Assembly (NCBI GenBank): GCA_903928445.1
Contig: CAIYRB010000112.1
Span: 1 to 40,795, forward strand
DNA: 40,795 nt
Direction of reading: 5' to 3'
Origin: an uncultured Pseudomonadota bacterium
GTDB lineage: Bacteria > Bdellovibrionota_B > Oligoflexia > Oligoflexales > CAIYRB01
Shown here in pieces: positions 7,426-13,861 of the stretch. The notes beneath the pieces were generated by a model that did no database searches, was not told the origin of the DNA, and worked only from the letters and a program-made list of their open reading frames with translations. A program made the position numbers and the translations under genes. Within the stretch, counting starts at the first letter, position 1, and each line of letters opens with the position of its first letter.

Positions 7426-8730
7426 GTGCTCAAGTCCGCTCTAGCCCTTCTAACGCTCCCGCTGGGTTTTGCCCTCGGCTGCGTTGGCAACACGCAGGTG
7501 CCGCCGCCACTCCCACCAAATCCCTTGCGTAGCGATCTCAACGCCGCTCCCACCACGGCGAAAGCAGCGCAGACCATCGATCCTTACCTCTCGCCCTTTG
7601 CTGTCCGCGACCTCTACGTCGCACCGCGCTCATCCCTGAGCAAAACCATCGCCAAGTTAGCCCTGCCCCAAGCCGAGCAAACCGCATTGATCGCTAGTCT
7701 GGAAGCGCAAATAGACCCGTCGCGCATCGCTTCGGGCACCCATCTCAAAGCCATCACGCTGCATCAGGGCGATCTGCTGCCAAGCCGCGTGGAAACTGAG
7801 CTGAGCGCAAACGAAATCCTGACCAGCGAGCACTGCGGCCCGACCTGTTGGACGAGCACGAAAAAGACCTTGCCGATCGAGCATCGCACGGCAGCCTTTG
7901 CCGGCGTGGTCACCTCCACGCTGTGGAATTCCGCCGGCGAGGCCGGCATGGACCAACAGCTCACGACTAAACTCACCGATGTCTTTGCCTGGCAGTTTGA
8001 TTCCAGCCGCGAGGTCCAAAGCGGTGATCGCTGGCGCATGACCATCGATCAACTCTTTGCCGCGGGTAAACCGGTGGGCTACGGCGAGATCATCGCGGCG
8101 GAATACAGCCGCGGTGGCAACATCTACGCCGCAGTGCGCTACGACACCGATGGTACGCCGCATTTTTACACGCCCAAAGGCGACAGCCTACGCCGCCTCT
8201 TTTTGAAAAGCCCGCTGCGCTTTGCCCGCGTGACCTCAGGCTTTAGCAAGGGCCGCTTTCACCCGATCCTGCGCGTGCGCCGGCCACACCGCGGTATCGA
8301 CTACGGCGCACCGAGAGGCACGCCAGTAATGGCGGTTGGCGACGGCGAGGTCACCGTGGCCGGACGCCGCGGTCCCTCGGGCAATATGATCGCGCTCAAG
8401 CATACCGGCCCCTACGAGACCCAGTATAAACACCTGTCAAGGTTTGCCACTGGCATCAAGGCTGGGTCCAAGGTGACGAGCGGCCAAGTCATCGGCTATG
8501 TCGGTGCTACCGGTCGGGCCACTGGGCCGCATCTGCACTTCGAGCTGCACGTGAACGGCCGCTACGTCGATCCAGAGGGTGTGGCCTTTCCCGCTGCAGA
8601 CCCAGTGCCAGCTAGGGAAATCGATAAGTTTCGTTTAGTCAGCAATCAGGCCGTGGCGAGCTTGCCGCCATGGAGCAAAGAGACGATCAACACGGCGGCG
8701 GTACGGCGTAAGCCTGTAGCTGCGGAGTAG
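7426..8730 (+). CDS. M23 (LytM) family peptidoglycan endopeptidase, lipoprotein
   Basis: A 434-residue zinc metallopeptidase predicted to cut peptide cross-links in peptidoglycan. The signal peptide ends in the lipobox ALGC, so it is anchored as a lipoprotein. The middle region contains FAWQFDSSREVQSGDRW, like the second domain of MepM/ShyA-type enzymes. The M23 core spans about residues 285-385: HRGIDYG gives the first His and the Asp ligand, and GPHLHFEL the catalytic and second ligand His. Both motifs are intact. The start is GTG with AAAGGAG upstream. It stands alone, with a promoter candidate before it and a terminator after it. A role in cell-wall growth or separation is likely from the family. 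Confidence 0.88.
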   Translation: MLKSALALLTLPLGFALGCVGNTQVPPPLPPNPLRSDLNAAPTTAKAAQTIDPYLSPFAVRDLYVAPRSSLSKTIAKLALPQAEQTALIASLEAQIDPSRIASGTHLKAITLHQGDLLPSRVETELSANEILTSEHCGPTCWTSTKKTLPIEHRTAAFAGVVTSTLWNSAGEAGMDQQLTTKLTDVFAWQFDSSREVQSGDRWRMTIDQLFAAGKPVGYGEIIAAEYSRGGNIYAAVRYDTDGTPHFYTPKGDSLRRLFLKSPLRFARVTSGFSKGRFHPILRVRRPHRGIDYGAPRGTPVMAVGDGEVTVAGRRGPSGNMIALKHTGPYETQYKHLSRFATGIKAGSKVTSGQVIGYVGATGRATGPHLHFELHVNGRYVDPEGVAFPAADPVPAREIDKFRLVSNQAVASLPPWSKETINTAAVRRKPVAAE

Positions 8731-8751
8731 CGGTTTCTTGCTGTTGAATCC

Positions 8752-8792
8752 ATGCTGCCTCGTCTTGATGTGAGACGATGCGGCATTTTTTT
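8752..8792 (+). terminator. Rho-independent terminator after the M23 gene
   Basis: A hairpin with 14-base arms (ATGCTGCCTCGTCT and AGACGATGCGGCAT, two non-Watson-Crick positions) surrounds a seven-base loop and is followed directly by a run of seven T. Confidence 0.85.
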
Positions 8793-8884
8793 CGCGAGCT
8801 GTGGCAGGTAGGTTTATTTTGGTAAGCCAACCGGTCCAACCTGGGCGCTAATATGCACAGTGACATAAATTGGATGAAAGTAAC

Positions 8885-9520
8885 ATGATGTCAAAACCAA
8901 CATTGCGACGCTGTGCTGTAACGATTGTGTTGACTGGAGTGTGCTCCATGGCCAACGGTGCAACGATGACCAGCGGCGCATCGACTGATCCGCAAATACC
9001 CCATGCGCTCCCAAGCTCAACATCGATCCAGTATTACAGTGGAACGGCCAGTTACACGTGGCCACCTCATACACCAGGCGGTGCATCGACCGTCACGTCC
9101 GCGCCATATCTAGATCAACGCACCATCGACCAAGCTGCAGGCACCATCACTGAATCCGTTGTGAATTTAGGCGTAAATGGCAAGTTCAAGGTTAACACCA
9201 GCGTCATGACCATTCATGGCAATACATTTACCATGACAGAATCGACCGGAAGCGTTACCGGTGCTGGAACATTCACAGGGAATCCGTGGGCCTGGACTTT
9301 TATGCGAGGCGAATTTATCTACACGGCGCCTGATGGAAAAACAGCGAAAATACACGATGTAAACTTCTTGGCTGCGCCCGGAATGCTAATAGCCCACGAT
9401 GATTTCGAGTCGCCAAGTGGGGACATCACGATGCAGGAAGATCTGCAGCTTGCCGCAGTCGACCAAGCGACGTTCGAAAGCCTAAAGGCACACCTGCTCA
9501 CACCACTAACTCAACAATAA
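8885..9520 (+). CDS. Exported protein of unknown function
   Basis: A 211-residue protein with a signal peptide (MMSKPTLRRC ... SMANGA). The mature chain is rich in Thr, Ser, Gly and aromatic residues and alternates like a beta-sheet protein: a repeated pattern of short strands with TITES, FTMTES and FIYTAPDG, then FLAAPGMLIAHDD and a short helical end. I recognise no family. The open frame extends back to a TTG at 8870, but the ATG at 8885 (or the next codon) gives a normal signal peptide. It follows the M23 terminator, so it should have its own promoter, which I could not place convincingly. Confidence 0.6.
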   Translation: MMSKPTLRRCAVTIVLTGVCSMANGATMTSGASTDPQIPHALPSSTSIQYYSGTASYTWPPHTPGGASTVTSAPYLDQRTIDQAAGTITESVVNLGVNGKFKVNTSVMTIHGNTFTMTESTGSVTGAGTFTGNPWAWTFMRGEFIYTAPDGKTAKIHDVNFLAAPGMLIAHDDFESPSGDITMQEDLQLAAVDQATFESLKAHLLTPLTQQ

Positions 9521-9565
9521 TAGTGAGATTAGTGTGGGCATCAGAACAATATGTTACCGACAATA

Positions 9566-10531
9566 TTAAGACTTTACGAATTGGCCTTGGCCGTAGCAGC
9601 ATTGGCAAGAACCGGTTGCCCGGTGTTGGCTGAAGACCATATATGCAATCGTCGCCTTGGCCACAGGCACGCTGCCACCGCCGTTACCAAGGTCGATCTG
9701 CTGACGGGCTCCGCGCAGGGCGTTCACCGCTGGCGCTGGGTCGATGATGAGGGACTGATCGCTAGCCACAGTGAGTTGACGCGGCAGGGCCATGACGCCG
9801 GCCCACCCAGCGGCTCTTAGGCCGGCATCCGTCCGGCTGGGTGCTTCTTTGATCCAGCCCCACAAGATGCGATTGCCGTCTTTATCCAGCTGGCTACGCG
9901 TAGCATAATACAAGCCGTTGTCTAAAAGCTGTTCTGGCTTGTTGGCGACGAACGAGGTGCCAGACAGACGGCCTGTTTGCCAATAGATCTTGCGCACGAC
10001 CGCGTAGATCAAGACGTTGGTGTTGCCGATCTTGAAGAAGTCGGGACACTCCCACATGTCGGCGCTGTCCACAGGATCAGGAGTGTTAGCACCGTTGGTC
10101 TTTCCCTGAGCCAGCACGCCGACGTAGGACCAGTGATACAAATCCTTCGAGGTATACTGGAACACGCGGCCGCCACCGCCGTGCATGATGCCTGCGCCGG
10201 TAATCATCGACCAAGAGCCCGTGCTCGAATCACGCCAGACCACGGGATCACGCCACCCTGAGATCGTCTTTGCCGGCAGCGGAGGTGTGGCGATCACTGG
10301 AGCTGACTGCTTGACCCAAGTCTTGAGTCCATCCGTCGAGATGGCAAGACCTTGCACCTCGGCCCATTTTGCCGCTGGGCTGTCATGCAAGGTGACCAGG
10401 TCCGGGCTTTGCGCATCGGCTACCCCGGTATAAAACATATAGGCCTTGCCATTGTCTGCGACGATGTGGCCACTGAAAACGCCGGCGGCATCGTACGTCC
10501 CGGGTGTGGGCACAATTGCGACGCAGAACTT
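9566..10531 (-). pseudogene. Glycoside hydrolase family 32 fragment, truncated at both ends
   Basis: The frame encodes the middle of a GH32 beta-propeller (levanase/invertase/inulinase family). It has GVFSGHIV (FSG block), SGWRDPVV (RDP transition-state block) and MWECPDFF (acid/base Glu block), then ILWGWIKEA and ALPRQLTV. The N-terminal block that carries the nucleophile Asp (WMNDPNG in relatives) is absent. The similarity stops at VAIVPTPGTYD, a few bases from the stop codon of the antitoxin remnant. The C-terminal beta-sandwich is also missing; the last 35 residues look like out-of-family sequence. A GTG at 10513 could start translation, but without the nucleophile the product should be inactive. 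Best read as a decaying remnant cut by rearrangement. Confidence 0.75.
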
Positions 10532-10542
10532 TGGCCTCGATC

Positions 10543-10826
10543 CTACGCAGCGCCCTTCTTAAATCTTCTTCTAGCCTGGTGCAGATCCCAAGCCGCTTGC
10601 AGATTAACCCACATTTTCGCGCTAGTACCGAGCGCCTGCTCCAGTTGCAACGCGAACTGAGGTGTAATGCCACGCTTGCCGTTAACGATTTGGTTAACCT
10701 TAGCGTGAGTGCAGCCTAGCAGCTTGGCAAGTTCGGTCTATTGATACCGCGCTCGGCCAAGTAAAGGCCTCCGAGGATCTCCCCAGGATGACTGGGGTTC
10801 GGATTTTGTTTAATCGGCATAGTCAT
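10543..10826 (-). pseudogene. HigA family antitoxin with a one-base frameshift
   Basis: Read from the ATG at 10826 the frame gives HPGEILGGLYLAERGIN and then hits a stop. Adding one base between 10739 and 10740 restores TELAKLLGC, NQIVNGKRGITP, LEQALGTSAKMW and NLQAAWDLHQAR up to a TAG at 10543. These are the landmarks of HigA-type (COG3093) helix-turn-helix antitoxins, and the repaired length would be 94 residues. The gene starts five bases after the stop of a HigB-like remnant, the usual toxin-then-antitoxin order. The lesion is probably genuine decay because the toxin is broken too, but a sequencing error at a single base cannot be excluded. Confidence 0.82.
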
Positions 10827-11820
10827 TCTTCCTAGTGATAATTCTCAATCTTGACGTCGATAAACTTGCCGCCCTTGAACTTAAAGACGATGCGCCATGG
10901 ATGTGTCTTGCCAAGTATGTCCCCTCAAACCACTCCACGACTTCCGCAAATAACTCCTTGTTTAACGCCAACGTAAAATGCGTCTCCCGGCCAATCACCC
11001 TAAACCTCGTCTCCGCCCCTACCTGCCGACTCAACTCGCCCGCCTGCGCCGGCGGCGTCAACGCATCCCTCCCCCCATACAGAAGCAAACACGGCCGACG
11101 CCTAAGCCCCAAAAGCAACAGCGATGCCGAATCCGCCACCAAATCATCGACAAACCGCACATAAGCACCAACACTCGCCCCACCTTCTCCAGCTGCAAAA
11201 CGCATTGGATACTGCCCGCGCTTAAACCGCCCGATGGCCGGAAGTAATCCCCAATAACCATAGGACGGAGCCGCCCGCCAAAACGACGACCGCACCGCCG
11301 CACGCAGCTCTCCCACAGGCGAACGCAATGCGATGCGCCCGCTGACTGGTGTCGTCAGCAACGCCGCAGCCACCACCGGTGACGCAGGCGGCGATGCCTG
11401 CGCCAAGTATCGTAAACACAATAGTGCGCCTAAACTATGACCCAGCAGATAAACATTCGCCCCCGGCAAACACCGTCGCGCCTCAGCTATCGCCTCAGGC
11501 AACATGCTATCCACGTGCTCACGACTAAGCACATGACTGCTTCCGACGCCATGACCATCCAGATCAAAGCTAAACACCGCGTAGCCCCGGCTAAGCAAGA
11601 AACGAAACAGCTGCACAAAGGGGAAATAAAGATCATTCCCCGTGGCATGAACATTCACCACCAGACCTTTCGGCGGACCCGCCGGCGCCAGGTACAACGC
11701 TCGCACATGTCCGCCGCCGCCACGGCCCGTGGCCAGCCGCGGATACGTCCACTGGCGTACCTCACCGCCCTCGGCCCGGACCCAAGCATGGAGCCGGTTT
11801 ACAAAGGCATTCAAGGACAT
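10810..11820 (-). CDS. Alpha/beta hydrolase (serine hydrolase) with a foreign C-terminal tail
   Basis: A 336-residue hydrolase resembling monoacylglycerol lipase/esterase-type Hydrolase_4 proteins. The nucleophile elbow is GHSLGA with S129, the acid is D252 in YGGRDALTP, and the base is H281 in ETHFTL. The oxyanion region NVHATG follows strand 3. The ATG at 11820 has AAGGAG eight bases upstream; a GTG frame start at 11889 lacks one. The normal fold ends with the helix FAEVVEWFEGTYLA near residue 304. The last 32 residues, Ser/Arg-rich, are read from the HigB remnant and HigA start region in a different frame. The protein is probably active, since the triad is intact. No signal peptide; substrate unknown. 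Confidence 0.78.
   Translation of the reverse strand: MSLNAFVNRLHAWVRAEGGEVRQWTYPRLATGRGGGGHVRALYLAPAGPPKGLVVNVHATGNDLYFPFVQLFRFLLSRGYAVFSFDLDGHGVGSSHVLSREHVDSMLPEAIAEARRCLPGANVYLLGHSLGALLCLRYLAQASPPASPVVAAALLTTPVSGRIALRSPVGELRAAVRSSFWRAAPSYGYWGLLPAIGRFKRGQYPMRFAAGEGGASVGAYVRFVDDLVADSASLLLLGLRRRPCLLLYGGRDALTPPAQAGELSRQVGAETRFRVIGRETHFTLALNKELFAEVVEWFEGTYLARHIHGASSLSSRAASLSTSRLRIITRKNDYAD
10832..10912 (-). pseudogene. C-terminal remnant of a HigB/RelE-type toxin
   Basis: In the frame ending at the TAG at 10832 the codons read GKTHPWRIVFKF, then GGKFIDVKIENYH. This matches the C-terminal strand pattern of HigB toxins (WRI-F ... V-I-DYH). A stop appears only a few codons upstream in this frame, and the sequence beyond belongs to the hydrolase, so about two thirds of the toxin is missing. 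The fragment is overlapped in another frame by the end of the hydrolase. Confidence 0.65.
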
Positions 11821-11926
11821 AGCGGTGGCTCCTTGTGTTTTTTCGCGGCGGTGACTAATTTCGTCCCCTAGCCTCCCCCCGGCCCTCACGTGACCGTCAC
11901 GTCATCTTAGCGCAAAGGACAGCCTC

Positions 11927-12397
11927 ATGCCCGCAAACAAGCCTAATGACCTTGAGCAACTCGCTGCAATCAAAAACCTGCTAAGCGCTGCGCCGTCGGC
12001 AACGGCCGCGCTTGATCAAACAATGGCCTATCTGCACAGCCACCGTCAGGATTACCATTGGGTCGGCATCTACCGATTGGCAGGTGATGAGTTAGTCATC
12101 GGACCGTATCGTGGTCCAGTCACCGACCACGCGCGCATCAAAGTCGGCCAAGGAGTCTGCGGCACCGCCGTGGCGCAAAACCGCAATCAGGTGGTCGCGG
12201 ACGTGCGCGAGTTGACGAACTACCTGGCTTGCAACCTCGAAACGCGCAGCGAGATCGTCGTGCTCATCCGCGAGCCAAGGACCCAGGAGATCCTGGGGCA
12301 GATCGACGTGGATGGGACTAAAGTCAATCAGTTTGGTCCTAGCGAAGAGCAGTTTCTGACCAAGGTGGCGGCTTTGCTAGCGCACTATTTCGACTGA
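11927..12397 (+). CDS. GAF-domain protein related to free methionine-R-sulfoxide reductase
   Basis: A 156-residue single GAF domain. The segment WVGIYRLAGDELVIGPYRG, with GQGVCGTAVAQN and YLACNLETRSEIVV, aligns with MsrC/YebR (fRMsr), which reduces free methionine-R-sulfoxide. That enzyme uses three conserved cysteines. Two are present here, in GVCG and LAC, but the first (in the GPxxACxRI stretch of relatives) is replaced: this protein reads GPVTDHARI. It may therefore have altered recycling or be a sensor derived from the reductase. The ATG is preceded by AAAGGAC. It is divergent from the hydrolase. Its last codons lie in the left flank repeat of the downstream island. Confidence 0.75.
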   Translation: MPANKPNDLEQLAAIKNLLSAAPSATAALDQTMAYLHSHRQDYHWVGIYRLAGDELVIGPYRGPVTDHARIKVGQGVCGTAVAQNRNQVVADVRELTNYLACNLETRSEIVVLIREPRTQEILGQIDVDGTKVNQFGPSEEQFLTKVAALLAHYFD

Positions 12398-12443
12398 ACA
12401 GGTCCGGTGCTGCGGGCGGTTCCGGAGGTGGCGCTAGCAACAA
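12374..12443 (+). repeat. Left diverged direct repeat flanking the nucleotidyltransferase island
   Basis: This segment shares, in order and with similar spacing, TTGCT, TTCGACTGA, CCGGAGG and CTAGCAACAA with 13803-13861. The right copy encodes the C-terminus of the large penicillin-binding protein on the other strand. The left copy spans the fRMsr-like stop codon and then continues as non-coding sequence that looks like a decayed copy of that same 3' end. Confidence 0.55.
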
Positions 12444-12498
12444 GCCGTGCGAACGCAATCTTTAGCAGTTCGATTTTGCCGCTGGCGAATTTATAGCG

Positions 12499-12530
12499 CA
12501 CTGTAAAATAGTCGCGACTTTTTTACAGTG
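12499..12530. promoter_or_regulatory. Long near-perfect palindrome, candidate operator
   Basis: Outer arms CACTGTAAAA and TTTTACAGTG are exact complements, and the centre AGTCGCGACT is itself a perfect palindrome. Only the single T:T pair between them breaks a 32-base dyad. It ends 17 bases before the ATG at 12548, with TAAAAT, a possible -10 box, immediately downstream (12533-12538). The position is that of a repressor site controlling the truncated ATPase gene and perhaps the two genes beyond it. Confidence 0.65.
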
Positions 12531-12547
12531 GGGTAAAATTCCGCCTT

Positions 12548-12811
12548 ATGGATCGATATCTATCTAATTTTATTATAAAAGATTTCACTCGAAAGATGGT
12601 GTTCATCGGCGACCCACGGCAAGTAGGCAAGACCACGCTGAATGCCTGGTATATTTTTGTCAATGCCAGCCACGCACCGATGGTCCGCCAAGGTGGCTGT
12701 CTTCAAGCGACCACCGCTTCGGCAGAGCTAACCCTCGCCCAGAGTCTGACGTTTGAAACAGTCCACACTCATGCAGCCCCGAGTTATTTTGGACACGCTG
12801 ACGAATCATAG
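12548..12811 (+). pseudogene. Truncated P-loop ATPase (AAA_14/DUF4143 type) N-terminus
   Basis: The first 35 residues match the start of AAA_14-type ATPases that carry a C-terminal DUF4143 domain: MDRYL, a basic patch, KMVFIGDPRQVGKTTL with a complete Walker A. Full proteins are near 380-450 residues. Here the similarity ends just after the Walker motif, and the remaining 50 residues of this 87-codon frame have no relation to the family. No Walker B, sensor or DUF4143 sequence is visible before the next gene. It is best seen as the stump of a deleted gene that kept its promoter and operator palindrome. Confidence 0.65.
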
Positions 12812-12918
12812 TCCTACCCAATCTTTTCAATATGTTGCTGGAATCCGATGATGCTGTAACAATAGGTTTGGTACAGTACCTTCGAGGCTATACCTTGGCG
12901 TTCAAAAGAAGGTGCTAC

Positions 12919-13230
12919 GTGGCTATTTCAAGCACTCATCAATCTGCCAGACCAAAGGCGAACTCCAGACTCCTGCGGGCTACGCCTGCTGATACCGATG
13001 ATCGCGCCCAAGCCATGCAGTACGAATGCTGGCGCCGTATGGAGCCGGGACAGCGACTCGCCACGATGATGAATTTAAGTGGGAGGTTGACCGAACTAGC
13101 GAAATCCGGACTCAGACGCCAGCATCCAGATGCTGACGACGCTGAGTTGTTGCACCAATACATTGCAACTCAATATGGCGAGGAGTTGGCTAACGCGGTG
13201 CGGCGCCAGGTTGGTTCCGGTAAGCTCTGA
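12919..13230 (+). CDS. Small helical protein, partner of the nucleotidyltransferase
   Basis: A predicted 103-residue cytoplasmic protein. Its core (MQYECWRRMEPGQRL, then LSGRLTELAKSGLRRQHPD and ELLHQYIATQYGEELA) is helical and charged. It resembles the short uncharacterised proteins commonly found just upstream of DUF6036-like nucleotidyltransferases, although I cannot name a family. The GTG at 12919 is chosen because AGAAGG lies six bases upstream; the open frame extends back to 12832. Its TGA overlaps the ATG of the next gene by one base, so the two are translationally coupled. An antitoxin-like or adaptor role is possible but not shown. Confidence 0.55.
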   Translation: MAISSTHQSARPKANSRLLRATPADTDDRAQAMQYECWRRMEPGQRLATMMNLSGRLTELAKSGLRRQHPDADDAELLHQYIATQYGEELANAVRRQVGSGKL

Positions 13231-13802
13231 TGATCGACGACTTTCTGTCAGCACTTCAACCTGTGATCCTGGCGCTAGAAAGCCTCGGCATTCCCTACTA
13301 TATTGGCGGTTCCGTGGCGAGTTCGGCATTTGGTGCCGTGCGGGCGACCATGGACGTAGATGTCATTGTCCGTTTTCCGCCGGATGCGGTCGCGCGATTT
13401 GTAGCGCAATTAGGCCATCATTATTATCTAGACGCGGATGCAATTGCAGAAGCAATACGATTGGGTCGTTCTTCAAACCTGATTCATCTCATGACGGCTT
13501 TAAAGATCGATCTTTTTTGCGTCAAATCAAGTCCATATCAAGATCTGGCGTTCACGCGTGTCCATCACCTGCCATTTGACTCGCGACAGCCGGAGGTCAC
13601 ATTTGCGTTTGCAGCGCCAGAAGACGTCATCCTAAGCAAGCTAATTTGGTTTGAGCGGGGCGAACGTCAGGCTTCGCAGCAATGGCGGGACGTGATCGGT
13701 ATCTTGCGAGTGCAACAGAACATTGATGTTTCATATATGCAATCTTGGTCCGCTTTACTTGGTGTTGGTGAACTTCTCGACCAGGTACTGGAGGAAGGCT
13801 AG
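13230..13802 (+). CDS. Predicted nucleotidyltransferase-fold protein
   Basis: A 190-residue protein with the polymerase-beta-like nucleotidyltransferase pattern: IGGSVASSAFG (GGS at 26-28), then TMDVDVIV (D42, D44), and a later IDLF strand giving the third acidic residue. A conserved-looking segment PEDVILSKLIWF precedes a C-terminal helix pair, as in DUF6036 and AbiEii-like proteins. It is coupled to the 103-residue protein upstream through a TGATG overlap. The pair resembles toxin-antitoxin or defence modules in which the transferase modifies tRNA or a protein. This is an analogy only; the substrate is unknown. It converges on the penicillin-binding protein, 11 bases away. Confidence 0.7.
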   Translation: MIDDFLSALQPVILALESLGIPYYIGGSVASSAFGAVRATMDVDVIVRFPPDAVARFVAQLGHHYYLDADAIAEAIRLGRSSNLIHLMTALKIDLFCVKSSPYQDLAFTRVHHLPFDSRQPEVTFAFAAPEDVILSKLIWFERGERQASQQWRDVIGILRVQQNIDVSYMQSWSALLGVGELLDQVLEEG

Positions 13803-13861
13803 TTGCTCACACCTTACTTCGACTGATCCGTTCCTGATGCCGCCGGAGGCACTAGCAACAA
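13803..13861 (+). repeat. Right diverged direct repeat flanking the nucleotidyltransferase island
   Basis: It shares the ordered blocks TTCGACTGA, CCGGAGG and CTAGCAACAA with 12374-12443. On the minus strand it encodes the final residues of the large penicillin-binding protein. The pair of repeats suggests that the overlapping 3' ends of two convergent genes were duplicated when the island arrived. Confidence 0.55.

Noticed and set aside
9551..9820. 89-codon plus-strand frame
   Set aside because: Antisense to the GH32 fragment; no recognisable features.
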